Source: Brachypterus glaber | Lineage: Eukaryota > Arthropoda > Insecta > Coleoptera > Kateretidae | Assembly: GCA_958510825.1 (NCBI GenBank) | Contig: OY294054.1 | Coordinates: 8,224,319-8,288,318, forward strand | Reading direction: 5' to 3' | DNA length: 64,000 nt | Shown here: in pieces, positions 1 to 11,269 of the stretch | How positions within the stretch are numbered: the first letter of the stretch is position 1 | How the letters are laid out: each line of letters opens with the position of its first letter | Notes under the pieces: model-generated | The model's database searches: none | Told to the model about the DNA's origin: nothing | Seen by the model: the letters and a program-made list of their open reading frames with translations, nothing else | Position numbers and translations under genes: made by a program

Positions 1-579
1 TGCTTGATAATATAAAAGACAGAAAAGGGTTCTTATAATACTAAATTGATGATATGAAGGTATTGGATAGAAAATGAGCCGAGGTATAGTTTTGATAGGT
101 TCCTATTGTATAGTCGGCTCCTATTGTCAACTTGAACAATACACTTCATATATGTCATTATGTCCCAAGTTTTATTTTTATTTCTTATTGTGATTGTGGA
201 GGACGTTTTCCAATTATTAGAGACTGATCAAGTTCGCCCTTGCCTTATTATTATACTCCTCGCAGCTTTAGAGCAGAGGAGTAGTATACCTTTACTTCGG
301 ACCAAAAAAAAATACCAAAGGTGGAGGTGGAGGAGGTCATTTTCATACATGTTGTTATCCAATAGTTGATGGTTTAAAAGTTATTTAGGTTTTTTTTTGC
401 ACTAATACGAGGCTTTACCAATTTTTAAAATTAAAAAATGGGAAAGCAAAAATGGCTACAAAGCGTTTTTCTAAATGTTTCCAGAAATGTTTAATGCTCT
501 TGTTATATTTATATTAAATATATTTAAAAATAAAAAATAAAAGGCAGAGTAAAGGTCCTTTTCCCAATTATATTAATTA
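1..579. other. Unassigned AT-rich DNA
   Basis: No gene is recognised. The 69-codon open frame at 160-369 has no recognisable domain. The stretch around 250-290 (TATACTCCTCGCAGC...GAGGAGTAGTATA) is a short hairpin. It resembles motifs near 22595, 43081, 43675 and 54238, so it is probably an edge of a dispersed repeat. Confidence 0.5.
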
Positions 580-585
580 AAACCT

Positions 586-625
586 GACCGCGGTTTCGAG
601 CCTTTATATACCTAGGCTCATTGTC
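586..625 (-). ncRNA. Decayed hammerhead-ribozyme-like motif of a Penelope-like element
   Basis: Read on the minus strand, a perfect 6-bp stem (GAGCCT / AGGCTC, loop of about 9 nt) is followed directly by GAAA, then the palindromic ACCGCGGT and a GTC triplet. This is the layout of stem II, box GAAA, a very short stem III and the cleavage site of the minimal type-I hammerheads known from Penelope-like elements. ACCT upstream can pair with AGGT downstream as a remnant stem I. The CUGANGA box before stem II is not intact, so activity is unlikely. It lies about 340 bp downstream of the GIY-YIG relic on the same strand, as expected for the element's terminal repeat. The family link is known from the literature; its application here is inference. 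Confidence 0.4.
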
Positions 626-966
626 GAAGGTCGCCTACAAGAAAATATGTGTATAAACACAAATTGACAAGATACATTTAAAATAGTCCTACAAATTAAT
701 ACTTACATTAAAAAATACAAAATTGAGCCATTTTGTCAAATAAATAAAACTTAAATTTAAGAACACATAACATATAACAGTGACAGCTGACAGCTAATAC
801 AATAATAAAACAGGTTGGACAACTTAACTATATAGGTCCCTGGCTGATGGCGGGAACTTTAAATTTAATAATAAAAATAAATAAAAATGTATTATGGAGA
901 AATGGAAGATCAGTATATCATACTAGAGACGTACCTTCGGTAGGAAGACCGACAAGAATGATTTTA

Positions 967-1446
967 TTATTTTGGGGTAAGTATAGAGAAAAGTGTGTTG
1001 TTTAAAAAATTGATCTGTTTGTTGAGTGTTATCGTGTGTTCATTTTTGCACGATTTTAAAATTTCTAACTCTTCCAGACATTCCAATCTCTCAAAATTAT
1101 TTTCAATATGTAAAAATCTTACATCAGTCTCCCTATCAAAAGTATGTCCCGTGTCTTTTATATGGTTTGCAAAGTGTGAGGTATGGTCCTCTGGCTTGTT
1201 AATGCATCTAGAATGTTCAGATGTTCGAATGAGGAACGAACGTGCCATTCTGCCAACATATTCAGCTCCACTCCCACACTTTAGCATGTAGACCCCACTT
1301 TTATGCCATTTGTCGATCTTATCTTTATTATTGACAATGGTTTTTTCCCAAATTATGTATATTTTTATATGATATACTGACCTTCTGTTTCAAACTATCT
1401 AAAATATTTTTCACTATTATTGATGGTTTCCCTATATAACTAAAGA
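967..1446 (-). pseudogene. Penelope-like element GIY-YIG endonuclease C-terminus (frameshifted, truncated by gap)
   Basis: The minus-strand frame contains the GIY-YIG signature as GVYMLKC followed by AEYVGR. After it come an RSFLIRTSEH-like stretch and an SHFANHIKDTGHTF block, the order seen at the C-terminus of Penelope-like elements. In those elements this domain follows the reverse transcriptase and supports target-primed insertion. The intact frame covers 967-1341 or so. Upstream, one extra A in a homopolymer (about 1343-1348) shifts the frame; in the other frame the coding continues (…SIIVKNILDSLKQKV…) up to the N gap at 1447. Of the two Cys usually seen before YIG, one is missing (CGSG). 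The reverse transcriptase itself would lie in or beyond the gap and is not visible after it. Clearly a dead copy. Confidence 0.85.
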
Positions 1447-1646
1447 NNNNNNNNNNNNNNNNNNNNNNNNNNNNNNNNNNNNNNNNNNNNNNNNNNNNNN
1501 NNNNNNNNNNNNNNNNNNNNNNNNNNNNNNNNNNNNNNNNNNNNNNNNNNNNNNNNNNNNNNNNNNNNNNNNNNNNNNNNNNNNNNNNNNNNNNNNNNNN
1601 NNNNNNNNNNNNNNNNNNNNNNNNNNNNNNNNNNNNNNNNNNNNNN
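1447..1646. other. Assembly gap (200 N)
   Basis: Exactly 200 N, probably a fixed-size scaffold placeholder, so the true length is unknown. It cuts the Penelope-like element. Confidence 0.99.
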
Positions 1647-2428
1647 GTTAATATCTTAATCCGTTCAAAAGTTAAAGGGCGGGGCGGACTTTTTGACGCA
1701 CTTGGTACATATTTTTAGTATTTTAAATACTCCGTATAAATTTCTACATGCCATCTTTCATTTAGGTTTCTTTGAAACTCAATACACGAAACTTTATTAT
1801 TTAAACTCAGCACTATTGCAATAGTGCTCGGTTAAAATAATAAAATTATATGTATATTTCAAGAAAAACAATTGATTTAACTACTCAATACTTGATCTGG
1901 ATATTACGTACTTGTTTTCAGTAATCGTTTTTCTATGTGCGGATATGTTATCGCTGGATACTTTGGTTCAGGATTTTCTGTCTTTGCAAAATTATGCATA
2001 GTCAATTGTTTGACATTATATTTTGGGACATATTGTATTTTCGATAATGATTTTGCAATAAACAAATTATAATTATTATTAATTATTTTTTCTCATAATT
2101 ATTTAAATTATTCATAATTTATATATTTATTTGATAATAAATCATCAAAGAAATATGTTCCTACATTTTAATAAAATTATTTAGTTAATCATAACAATTA
2201 TTTTTACGTTAAATGAGTCTCCTGGTGATAATAGGATATTATTATTATCACTACTTGCTTAGTCTTTCATGCATGTAAATGATACCTAAAACCCCTTTTT
2301 GGTGTACCCAGTTTTTTATTATGTTTCATTCATTAACTCGGGTTTTACCCATATCATATGGGTCATATGCATATTAGACCTTTACTTAGCACGTCGCAAC
2401 TTGCCGACGCTCTTCGATTCTCACCCGC

Positions 2429-2429
<1 letters not shown>
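1647..2429. other. Unassigned AT-rich DNA
   Basis: No gene is seen. A small palindrome (AGCACTATTGCAATAGTGCT) lies at about 1809-1828. The stretch 1885-1950 resembles 8347-8412 in the same orientation, so it is part of an unnamed dispersed repeat. Confidence 0.5.

Positions 2430-2494
<65 letters not shown>
2430..2494. repeat. (AT)n microsatellite
   Basis: About 32 uninterrupted AT units ending exactly at the left terminus of the foldback element that starts at 2495. This matches the TA/TATA target preference of that element group. The open frame that crosses it is a repeat artefact. Confidence 0.97.
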
Positions 2495-2498
<4 letters not shown>

Positions 2499-3678
2499 GG
2501 TGTATTTGAAATAGCGTAGGAAATTTTAACAGGTGATTCTACATGATAAAATATGACAAAAAGTTCCTATAAACATATGTCTAAAAATGCGTCATAAGGG
2601 AGCTACGCCCTTTTGAAATTGGCTAAAAAAAATCGGTTTTTTATTTAATAACTCAGGAACCCTTTGAGATATGTTAACGAGGTTTTGCACGTGAATTAAT
2701 TAAAGGCCCATCTTTGTATGTCATTTTCACGTACTTATTTAAACCAGGGGTGTGCGAAACGGGGGGGCCTTATCAGTTTTTTTGTCCCAAACTTTTTTCT
2801 GTGTAACTTTTTTGCAATTTTATTTTTGAAATATGATTCCTCAGGTCCAAATACATAAAAACGGTACTCTTGTTGTAATACTGTAGGATTAAACCGTTTT
2901 CGAGAAAAGTTCATTTGAAGGTGTAATTTCACGGTTCGAGGACGAAAAAATTAAATACTAAAATGTCGAAAACCATCATTTTAATGATGCAATGTTATTC
3001 TACATCAAAAACTAAGAAAAAAGTTTCCATACATGTAGGTCGAAAAAACGCTTTTTAAAGCTACCATAGCCCTTTAAAAATGGTGCATATTTAGGAGACC
3101 ATAGGTCCATAGGATTTATTTTTGGAAGTACCTGTATATGAGGTTTTTTTTCTTGGTTTTTAATGTACATTCGCTCTGCATCATTAAAATTTTGGTTTTC
3201 AACATTTTAGTATTTAATTTTTTCGTCCTCGAACCGTGGAATTTCACCTTCAAATTACTTTTTCTCGAAAACGGTTAATCCTACAGTATTACAACAAGAA
3301 TACCTTTTTTATGTATTTTGACCTGAGGAATCATATTTCAAAAAATAAAATTGCAAAAAAGTTACACAGAAAAAAGTTTGGGACAAAAAACTGATAAGCC
3401 CCCCCCCCCCCGTTTCGCACACCCCTGGTTGAAATAAGTACATGTAAATAACACATAAAAACGGGCCTTGGTAGGATTAGTTTGACGTGCAAAACCTCGT
3501 TGATATATCTCAAAGGGTTCCTTAGTTATTAAATAAAAAACCGATTTTTTTTAGCCACTTTCAAAGGGGCGTAGCTCCCTTATGACGCATTTTTAGACAT
3601 ATGTTTATAGGAACTTTTTGTCATATTTTATGATGTAGAATCATCTGTTAAAATTTTCGATGCTATTTCAAATACACC

Positions 3679-3682
<4 letters not shown>
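2495..3682. mobile_element. Foldback element A1 (long terminal inverted repeats)
   Basis: It starts ACAGGGTGTATTTGAAATAG and ends CTATTTCAAATACACCGTGT. The left arm reads inward through the modules TGATTCTACATGATAAAATA, CATAAGGGAGCTACG, AACTCAGGAACCC, CAGGGGTGTGCGAAACGGGG, AACCGTTTTCGAGAAAA and ATTTTAATGATGCA. The right arm mirrors all of them. Arms are about 500 bp. The roughly 180-bp centre, starting near 3000, is only partly self-complementary. There is no coding potential; open frames in it are arm artefacts. Flanks are TA repeats. It is the same family and orientation as 58057-59224 and opposite to 45617-46791. The superfamily cannot be named from sequence alone. Confidence 0.88.
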
Positions 3683-3714
<32 letters not shown>

Positions 3715-3725
3715 TCAAATACACC

Positions 3726-3788
<63 letters not shown>
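3663..3788. repeat. Duplicated foldback end embedded in two (TA)n arrays
   Basis: The terminal stretch TATTTCAAATACACCGTGT occurs twice (about 3664-3682 and 3711-3729). Each copy is followed by a TA array (3682-3710 and 3730-3788). The whole looks like a tandem duplication of element end plus microsatellite. Confidence 0.85.
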
Positions 3789-3791
<3 letters not shown>

Positions 3792-4423
3792 GGTTATTTA
3801 GAAATAAGATCCAAACGAGACTGTGAAAAAAAGTTCGAAAATAAGTTTTAAGAGTACTACAGCCTGTTAAAAAGTAACACTCTGTAAATGGAAAGTTTTT
3901 TTTCTTAGTTTTTAATGTAGAAATCTCTCTGCAGTATTGAAAATTTTATTGGTGCATTTTTTTATTTCCTATTTTTGATGCTCAGAAAGTGAAATTTCTT
4001 CTTTAATTGCAATTTTCCCGAAAACGGTTGGTCCTATGGTGTTACATAAAGAGTATTTTATGTATTTTTAATTAAAGATTAATAGTTTGTTGAGCAAATG
4101 TTAAAAAAATTACGGATAAAAAAGTTTGGGGCAAAAAATTGACATCGCCCCCCCATTTCGCACGTCCCTGGTTAAAATTACCAAATAAAAATTACATGCA
4201 ATGATAGCCTTTATTAATGTTAAGGCATGTGCCAAAAAATCGTTACTGTGGTTTATAGGGTTACAGAAATAATAAATAAAAACTACTTTTTAGATGTACC
4301 TTTAGGAGGGTCGTAGCTCCCTTAGGGCTCATTTCCGGACCACTTTTTATAGGAACTTTTTTTATATTTTTTAACGTAGAATCGCCTCTTAAATTTTTAG
4401 AAATTATTTCTGAATAACCCTAT
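3788..4423. mobile_element. One-armed foldback element B, related to A
   Basis: The outer ends match (AAAGGGTTATTTAGAAATAA at left, ATTTCTGAATAACCCTAT at right). The interior carries only one set of the family modules, on the right: GAAAACGGTTGGTCCTA, CCCCCCCATTTCGCACGT, CGTAGCTCCCTTAGGG and CGTAGAATCGCCTC. The left arm is reduced to about 20 bp. It is best read as a family member that lost most of one arm, or a single-armed founder type. Confidence 0.75.
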
Positions 4424-5859
4424 ACAGGGCTGGCCATCTAAGACGTACAGGGCATTTTTGGCGTTGTTTCTAAAGTTGTCAATTTAAAATTGATAGTATT
4501 TATTTTAGACCCAATAAGCTATAAATCTGACTAAACAAAAATTTTTAACTAGCTTTTGTTTTAGAGTCACGGCTATATGAAACTGAATTTTAATAATAAA
4601 CTTTAGTTAAAATCTCTAAAATCTGAAAAAGTCCAAACCTGTTACTTTTTCTTTAACGTTCAATATTTTCTGTAACTAATAACTTAATTTTTAAGACAAA
4701 AAATTGAAATTAAAAAATGGTTATTTTTAAAAATTTATAACTGTGTATGAGTAAAAAGCAAGTATGTAGATAAAGCATGATATGACATTTTACTAAATAC
4801 CGTAAAATGACATTTGACTTTGTCAGTGGTTTGAATAATTTTGAAAATTTTAGTTTTTATTTATAAATAAGAAAAGTACTTGATAATTATAATAAATATT
4901 TAGGAAAATAAAATAATATCATGTATTAGGAAGTTACAGTTTGGTTTGGTGAAAAATTAATATTCAGTAAGAAGTTTTAATATTATAACTTGGAGATTAT
5001 GGAAGATTAAAAATTATCAAGAAACGCTTAGTGTTTAATTTTTATAAAAATAGTGCAGTTTTACTTAAGTTTCGGTTTTATTTGCCCCAGAAGCCAACAG
5101 CCACAAGAGCTAATACAATGAACTAAATTATACTTAACTAAACAAAAATAAAGATTTAAAGATGTATTTATATACATTTTTTATTTATTTTTAGTAATAA
5201 ATTTATTGTGTAGACCTTATTTTTATTAAAATTCTTAAAAAGTTTAACAAACTACAACAACAAAAAGTATCCATTTAAATTATGCTGGTTTGTGGTAAAA
5301 TTCAGTTCAATTCATTCTTAGGGGCTCTCCATTAATTTTGAGAAAAAAAAATAGTCGAAATATTTACAAGGTTGACAATTAATACTTCAAATTTTCAAAA
5401 AATCGACGGAAATGGCTTCATTATCGTATAATTCCTTACTCTTCCTCCATCTTCCAGCATTGTTTTTTAATTTTAAGTTTCTTTTTATTGTATTTTTTAA
5501 GAAATAATAATTTGGAATTTGACAAATATACTGTTTGTTATGACATGACTTATATGCAATATTTTTTATATTTTTTATTGAAAATTGCCACATTAACCAG
5601 AAAGTTTTCTCTTTTAACAATATGGTATTTTCTTCCACCTTTTTAAAGTTTCTGGACAACTAAATGTGTTATCTACATAACTGTTTTCTTCACAAAAATT
5701 GCCAAAAATCTTGATTTGTTAAATTTTTTATTCATACAATAAATATTAGATTAAGTTTAATTCAAATTTTGGATTTTATGAATGTTGACAGTAGCAGAAA
5801 GCTGCCGCAGGAAGGAGTGACCCTACGTTATGTTTGAATTTCACGGCAATCTATTATTT
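4424..5859. other. Unassigned AT-rich DNA with a possible hAT-like end
   Basis: No gene is recognised. CAGGGCTGGCCATC at 4426 resembles hAT-type termini (CAGGG…GGCC), but no matching inverted end was found. The minus-strand open frame 5387-5659 (90 codons) shows no domain I can name. Confidence 0.4.
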
Positions 5860-6229
5860 TACGTTAACAGGTCATTCCTAAAAGAAAGTTACATTTTATA
5901 AGATTTTTTAAAATTAAAAAATTTAGTAGAAATTTAATGTTTTTAGTAAAAACAAATATTATATGATAAAAAAATAAATATATTTCTTTTAATTTTGGCA
6001 TTTAAAAATGTTATTATGCTAAAAAAATGCGTGTGTGGAGCTCTAGCTCAAAAAAAAGAGTATAAAACTTTTGTTCAGAAGAAATTGTATGTAATTCATA
6101 TTAAATGGTTAAATTTTTACTTTCAGAACTATAATAATAAGGTCAAAAAACGCTTTATTTGTGTTAGGTTAATTATGCTGTATACAGGGATATTCAGAAA
6201 TAAGTTCGAGAAATTTAAGAGGTGATTCT
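5860..6229. mobile_element. Foldback arm fragments
   Basis: About 5860-6135 (GGTCATTCCTAAAAG… GGCATTTAAAAATGTTATT… GTGTGGAGCTCTAGCTC) matches the right arm of the foldback element at 37567-38555 but is not paired with a left arm. 6184-6229 is an isolated end of the A/B type (ACAGGGATATTCAGAAATAA … GAGGTGATTCT), cut by the element that starts at 6230. Confidence 0.65.
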
Positions 6230-7775
6230 ACAAGGTGTTATTTAAGTACGTGGCCAAACTTTACAGGGTGATTCTTTAAGTGATTCTAAGACGAAAAGCT
6301 TATATAAACATATGTCCGATAATGCTTTGTTTTCAACATACAGGGTTAAAAAAAAATGTTTTTTTCGTAATATCTTTAGCAGATTTTGTTGAAATTTAGC
6401 AGTAAGGGCTAATTTAATTCTAACCAAATTAAAATTATTAAGTCCAGTGGCGTCCCGGAAGACACCTGAAACAATATTTTTGACAAAAAAAAATGTGCAA
6501 CACTGACTTTTTTGCAATTTTATATTTTTTTCTCATTAGGCAACTAAAAATACAACTTTTTATTTTTTACAATTTTTTCGTCTCTTGTTTCGTTTTTTAA
6601 AAAAAAATCACTTTACTTGGGATGTGTCAAAAAATCCCGAATTTTGAAATTGAAAATGTGGTTGCTCCTTGGCAAAAAACGGTGGCCACTCAAAAATGAG
6701 CCAATCAATTAATGTTTAGAGGTAGCTCAAAGCACTCAAAAATTGAAAAAAATCGACACCTCTTTTTCGGATAAAACTGATTGGATATAAAATTGAGAAA
6801 AATTTGAAGGGTTTCTTTGTTAATATTTAGAGACAATACTAGTTGGAAAAAATTAAAAATATTATATCCCCCTCCCCTTAAGTTAGAACATAAAAAAATC
6901 GCCAATTATTTGAAGATTTCGCGAAAATTTTATTTTTTCAAGTTTTAAAAACTGCATAAAAAATAGTTTTAAACAAAAAACCTGCAAACTTATATATTAG
7001 TATATAAACATATATGCATGTTAACCTACCTGCATATATAGAAGCCATTATTTTTTTCCGCAAATCAGGTAAAAAAAATAAAATTCAATTCGGAACCGGG
7101 TGGATTTTCTGTTTTTTTGCCTAAAACTATTTTCGGTCTACATTTTTTGAATTTTTCTTTTTGGAATATACTTTTTTATGAAATAATACACAAAAAAGTA
7201 TCTGTGGTGTAACATTTCAGGATTAACCGTTTTGAAGATAAATGCATTTAAAATTAAATTTTTAAGCATCAAGAACCAAAAATAAAAACATCCTACCATG
7301 AGAAACCCATGCCAAGCGTTCTTCTGAAATATATACGCACAGTAACGATGTTATCGTACTTGTATATAAAATTATACATGCGGCGCACTGGACCCAACCA
7401 GCCTGTATACTTTTTCATATGGTAGTCAACGTGTTATTGCAAAAAAAATATAAAAATTGCAAAGAAGTCAGTGGAGCACATTTTTTTTTGTCAAAAATAT
7501 TGGTTCAGGTGCCTTCCGGGACTTCACTGGACTTAACAATTTTAATCTAGTTAGGGCTAAATCAGACCCTTACTACCATAAATAACTGCCAAATTTCAAC
7601 AAAATCGGCTAAAGGATTGTTAAGTTATTTACGAAAAAACGATTTTTTAAACAAAATTTTGACACAAAATGTTGAAAACGAAGCATTACAGGACCTATAT
7701 TTATATAAATTTTTCGTTTTAGAAACACTCAAAGAATCACCCCTTGAAGTTTGGCCACGTAAAATACAACCCTGT
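6230..7775. mobile_element. Foldback element G
   Basis: The left end (ACAAGGTGTTATTT…ACGTGGCCAAACTT) is mirrored by the right end (AAGTTTGGCCACGT…AACCCTGT). Arms of about 300 bp also share GGTGATTCTTT, TTCAACAAAATCGGC-like and GCACATTTTTTTTTGTC stretches. The interior near 7090-7300 resembles decayed modules of family A (ATTAACCGTTTTGAAG). The open frames at 6242-6517 and 7617-7871 are the two arms read as protein, which explains their similar peptides; they are not genes. Confidence 0.8.
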
Positions 7776-9001
7776 ATATGGGACTTTTCATGTCATTTAA
7801 TGGATTTTTATGATCGAGGTGTCAAAATGTTCGTCTGGACAAGAGCTTTCAAAAAAATTGTGGCGTATTGAAAAATTCAATATGGCAGATCAAATATGGC
7901 GGCTGGAAACCAGAGAAAAATAGAGAGTTCGAATCAAAAAGCTTATAAGAAAAAAAATGGCTTTTAGTTCGATTGGTTTCGGGCTCAAATTGTTGGTATT
8001 TGACGTCCCCAAAAGTTTGTAAGGTAGGTTGGAGAAATGCAACATGGCGGATCCAAGATAGAGTCTAAAAACTCAAAATAGTCGAAATTAAAAAAAAATC
8101 ATCCGATTAATGGCAAGTTTGGTTTGTGGGTGTTTTTGGGGTCACTGATTACAATCCGAAGTCAGATTTTGAAAATTCAAGATGGTGGACCAAATTTTTA
8201 GAAAAAAAAATTAAACCAAGAAAATGGACCTAAAAACTTTTAAAAATTTCGTACCACCCTTTGGGCTGAGCCCCCCCTAGATTTTTTTCTGGTTAGGTAG
8301 ATTTTTCTGGTTAAGGCCCTGATTTAACATGCAGATATATAAACTTTTGAGCCACTTAATCTGAATATTGTGTACTTGTTTTTAGTAATAATTTCCCTGG
8401 GTGCAGTTTTTTTTATTATTTTATGTAGTTTTTTTTTGTGAAAACTGACTGTGATAAACAAGTATTGTTTTGTTGGCAGCAATGTATTTTACCTGTATTA
8501 ATATTAATAACATGATAAATGGTTTAAAATACCAAATTTAAATAAATATGTAATAAATTCTGTAAAGATGCTTTACTGAGGATTCACCTGCAAAATTACC
8601 TATTGTAAACCTACAATGGATAATATTGCATAGTCGGATGAGCCTTTGTGCAAATCTGTCCAAAAATATATGTTTTGACATATTAGCAAAGTGTTTTTTA
8701 AAGCGAATAAATATTAATAATATTCAGTGAAGATTGAATTATTGAAATGAAAAGAAATGAAAATGTTTAGGGCCCATACAAAGGGACAAAATTTATATGT
8801 TAAAGTAACAAGTGAAACGAAGCGTACAAAATTTCATATATTTAATATACAAAGTTGCATTGTACACGATGTAAGCACAATAGGCCTTCAGCTCATAGCG
8901 TAAAGCAAACGATTGCCTACATCCTTCTGGCTTAACAGTATTTAAAATTCCTTAAAATTAAAAAAAGTTTGATATTAAGAAGATTTTACACACATAGATA
9001 T
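7776..9001. other. Unassigned repeats, no gene
   Basis: Contains several copies of a loosely repeated phrase of the type ATGGCGGATCCAAGATA at about 7880-8200. GTTTTTGGGGTCACTGA at about 8129 is the same motif class found at 25013 and 33280-33680. 8347-8412 resembles 1885-1950. There is no coding signal. Confidence 0.45.
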
Positions 9002-10034
9002 ACAGGGTGTCTCAGCGAAGCCGAGTCGGTCGATATATAGTAAAGTATCCACTTTAGAGAAAAGCTTTTTGGTGGTTTTAACGAAGGCAAATTTTAAAAA
9101 TATTTGATGTGCCGTCATGTATCGTGTAAGCCAATCACGGTATCGCATTCTTATGTACTATGCTTGTATGCGAGCCTGTGGATATGCACTAAGCTATGTC
9201 TTACGGTTATACGAGCCTGTGGATAGCGCCAAAACCAATACATCATGGAGTCAACTCATTAACGGAGTCGAGTTTTAGAGATGGTTCTCGTTAGCGTTGA
9301 GTACAAGTTAATTATTTATTTGTATGAATTATTTAAAAAAAAAATATTATCCTAGTGTAAAAATTATTTAAAAAAAATCCAAGGCCTTCTTATTAAAAAA
9401 AATATATATTTTTTTTTTTTGAAATTGACAACTTTATTTTTTTAAACTCAATTATTTTAAATACCGCTAAAGGGATCTATAAAGTATCTTACATCGTTTT
9501 ATGCAGAATTTTATTCTACATTTAAGAAGTGAATAAAAAATATAGCATTCTATTTAAAAAATGGAGTTTTTTATGTTTGAAAATCCAAAAGTTTGAATAT
9601 TTATTTTGAACGCCCTGTATAAAATATTTTATTTCTTGCACATAAAGTAATTAGATACACCCTTTTAAGATAAGCTTGCAAAATTTTATTAATTTTTGAC
9701 AAAAAATAAAGAAATTGAAGAAGGTTTTATCTTATCACTAAAAATGCATTTTTTCTCGAAAAAAAAAATATATATCTCAAAAACTATAAATAATAGACCC
9801 ATACAATAAAAAGGCATTTTAATAAGAAATGAGATGGCATAATAAAAAATATACCATTCCATTAAAAAAAAAAAGTCAGATGTTACCCACCCTAAGAGGA
9901 CCATCCTGTATATTTTAAAATATTTTTAAAATGTGCCTTTTTTAGTGCACATACAACTTTTCTCATTAAAGTTTTTCTCTAAAGTGGATACTTTACTATA
10001 TATCGACCGACTCGGCTTCGTTGAGACGCCTTGT
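9002..10034. mobile_element. Foldback element D
   Basis: It starts ACAGGGTGTCTCAGCGAAGC and ends GGCTTCGTTGAGACGCCTTGT. The outer ~75 bp (including GCCGAGTCGGTCGATATATA and AAGTATCCACTTTAGAGAAA) are nearly perfect inverted repeats, and weaker similarity continues inward. The left arm is interrupted by a partial MITE (9106-9222). The minus-strand open frame 9689-9904 reads through a low-complexity part and shows no domain. Confidence 0.85.
9106..9222. mobile_element. Partial TTAA-type MITE nested in element D
   Basis: Matches the right half of the 140-bp MITEs at 37186 and 38626 (GTGTAAGCCAATCACGGTAT, TCTTATGTACTATG, GCGAGCCTGTGGATATGC). The terminal part (CGAGCCTGTGGATA) is repeated at about 9210, suggesting a small duplication. 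Confidence 0.75.
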
Positions 10035-10251
10035 ATAAAAAATAATTAGTTTCCCAAAATTTCTGCCCGGAACATGATTTTTTAACTTTTTTATTGCAAA
10101 TTGATACAAAGAGAATGTTGCAATATAGCAATTAAGAGTGAGAAAGAATAACCCTTATTGGTGGCTTTAACAATCGCTCTAATATTTCCGTGTGTTTAGT
10201 AATGCGCTGTTGCCAAATTTGCGATTATTTAACGGGTTTGAACGAATTTTA
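10035..10251. other. Unassigned AT-rich spacer
   Basis: I see no feature here beyond AT-rich sequence between element D and a LINE tail. Confidence 0.5.
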
Positions 10252-10253
10252 AT

Positions 10254-10284
<31 letters not shown>

Positions 10285-10450
10285 GATACACCACCCACAG
10301 CCGAGGCCAATAATAATAAAATCTAGACATTGTTTTTTTTTGTCATTTTGCATTTTTTAACTAAAAATATATTTTTGTCATTTAGCCCTCATTTCTACTA
10401 AAAAATTAACTGTTCCTTTACTAATTACACATATTTAGAAACTTTAACTT
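10252..10450 (-). mobile_element. LINE 3' end with (TAAA)n tail
   Basis: On the minus strand a stretch reading GGCCTCGGCTGTGGGTGGTG, then TATC, runs into about eight TAAA units (10252-10284). A tetranucleotide tail after a short GC-rich 3' UTR is typical of Jockey/CR1-type non-LTR retrotransposons. No coding part is recognised upstream, so this is a strongly 5'-truncated copy. Confidence 0.6.
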
Positions 10451-10706
10451 TTGGCTTCCCCCAGAAATACTTTTAGTATTTTTTGGGACTTGTATGTCTA
10501 CCGATGACAAATATACAGACGGAAATGTTTCATCACGTCTGGTTGTTTTTAGAGTGACAAAAATGTTTTTATTAACTTGCATATAAATAACACAAATTTA
10601 CAGGTATTTACCCCAGTAACAAAAAGGGTTATTTTAGGGATTTTCGGGGTCGACAAATCCAAATTTATTGTCAAAAAAGTTTTCTTACGTCACATTTTTA
10701 AAATAT
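10451..10706. other. Unassigned DNA
   Basis: No gene. TTTCGGGGTCGACAAATCC near 10640 is a variant of the dispersed GGGGTCGCTGAATCC motif class. Confidence 0.4.
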
Positions 10707-10994
10707 ACAAGGTTATTCTTTTTAATGGTACACCCCCTGTAACTTTTAAACGGGATGATATATAAACTTTAATTTTTGACTTTTTATGTCACACAACAAA
10801 AACTAAAAGGTGCAAATAATTAATTCGTGGTGTATTATCATTATTTATGGTGTAAATATTTTAATATTTATGCAAAAAATCGCACAAAATATTAAAAAAT
10901 TTAATAATTTTGAAGAAAAAAAATATTAAAAAATAAATAATTACATTAATTAAATAGAGGATCACTTTAAAATGATTTATCACAAGACCTAGAG
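10707..10994. mobile_element. Left part of an F-family foldback element, split by a hAT-type MITE
   Basis: ACAAGGTTATTCTTTTTAAT then GGTACACCCCCTGTAACTTTT matches the left end of the element at 39255-39881. The phrase TTTATCACAAGACCTAGAG at the right edge matches 31746-31770 of another fragment. The sequence resumes after the MITE with ACCTATAGGTGCC. Confidence 0.7.
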
Positions 10995-11261
10995 CAGTGT
11001 CGGACTGGACAGGTGAGATAGTAAGAAAAACCTTATGAGGCCCCCCAATTTTGGGGGGCCCTCATACTTTGGGCCCCCCTCGCCAGGTGATGTATTTTTT
11101 CAGGGTTAAAAAATAAGTTTTTGGGGTAAGGACCTTTTTTTTAGTCATCGAAATTTATGGCAGGCGTAAAAACTATTTTGTTTTTTTTTTAAGTCATCAA
11201 AATGTTTACTTGGGGCCAGGTTATAAATCTCACTAGCTTCGGGCTGTCCAGTCCGACACTG
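10995..11261. mobile_element. 267-bp hAT-type MITE
   Basis: The ends are CAGTGTCGGACTGGACAGG and CTGTCCAGTCCGACACTG, inverted repeats with the CAG…CTG termini and CGGACTGG core common in hAT elements. It is flanked by ACCTAGAG (10987-10994) and ACCTATAG (11262-11269), an 8-bp target duplication with one mismatch, the hAT hallmark. It has no coding capacity. The centre has a GC-rich hairpin (AATTTTGGGGGGCCC). The plus-strand open frame 11202-11396 merely runs across its right end. Confidence 0.9.
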
Positions 11262-11269
11262 ACCTATAG

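Noticed and set aside
5387..5659. 90-codon minus-strand frame as a transposase fragment
   Set aside because: Some Cys, His and Trp residues hinted at a zinc-binding transposon protein, but no ordered motif matches a family I can name.
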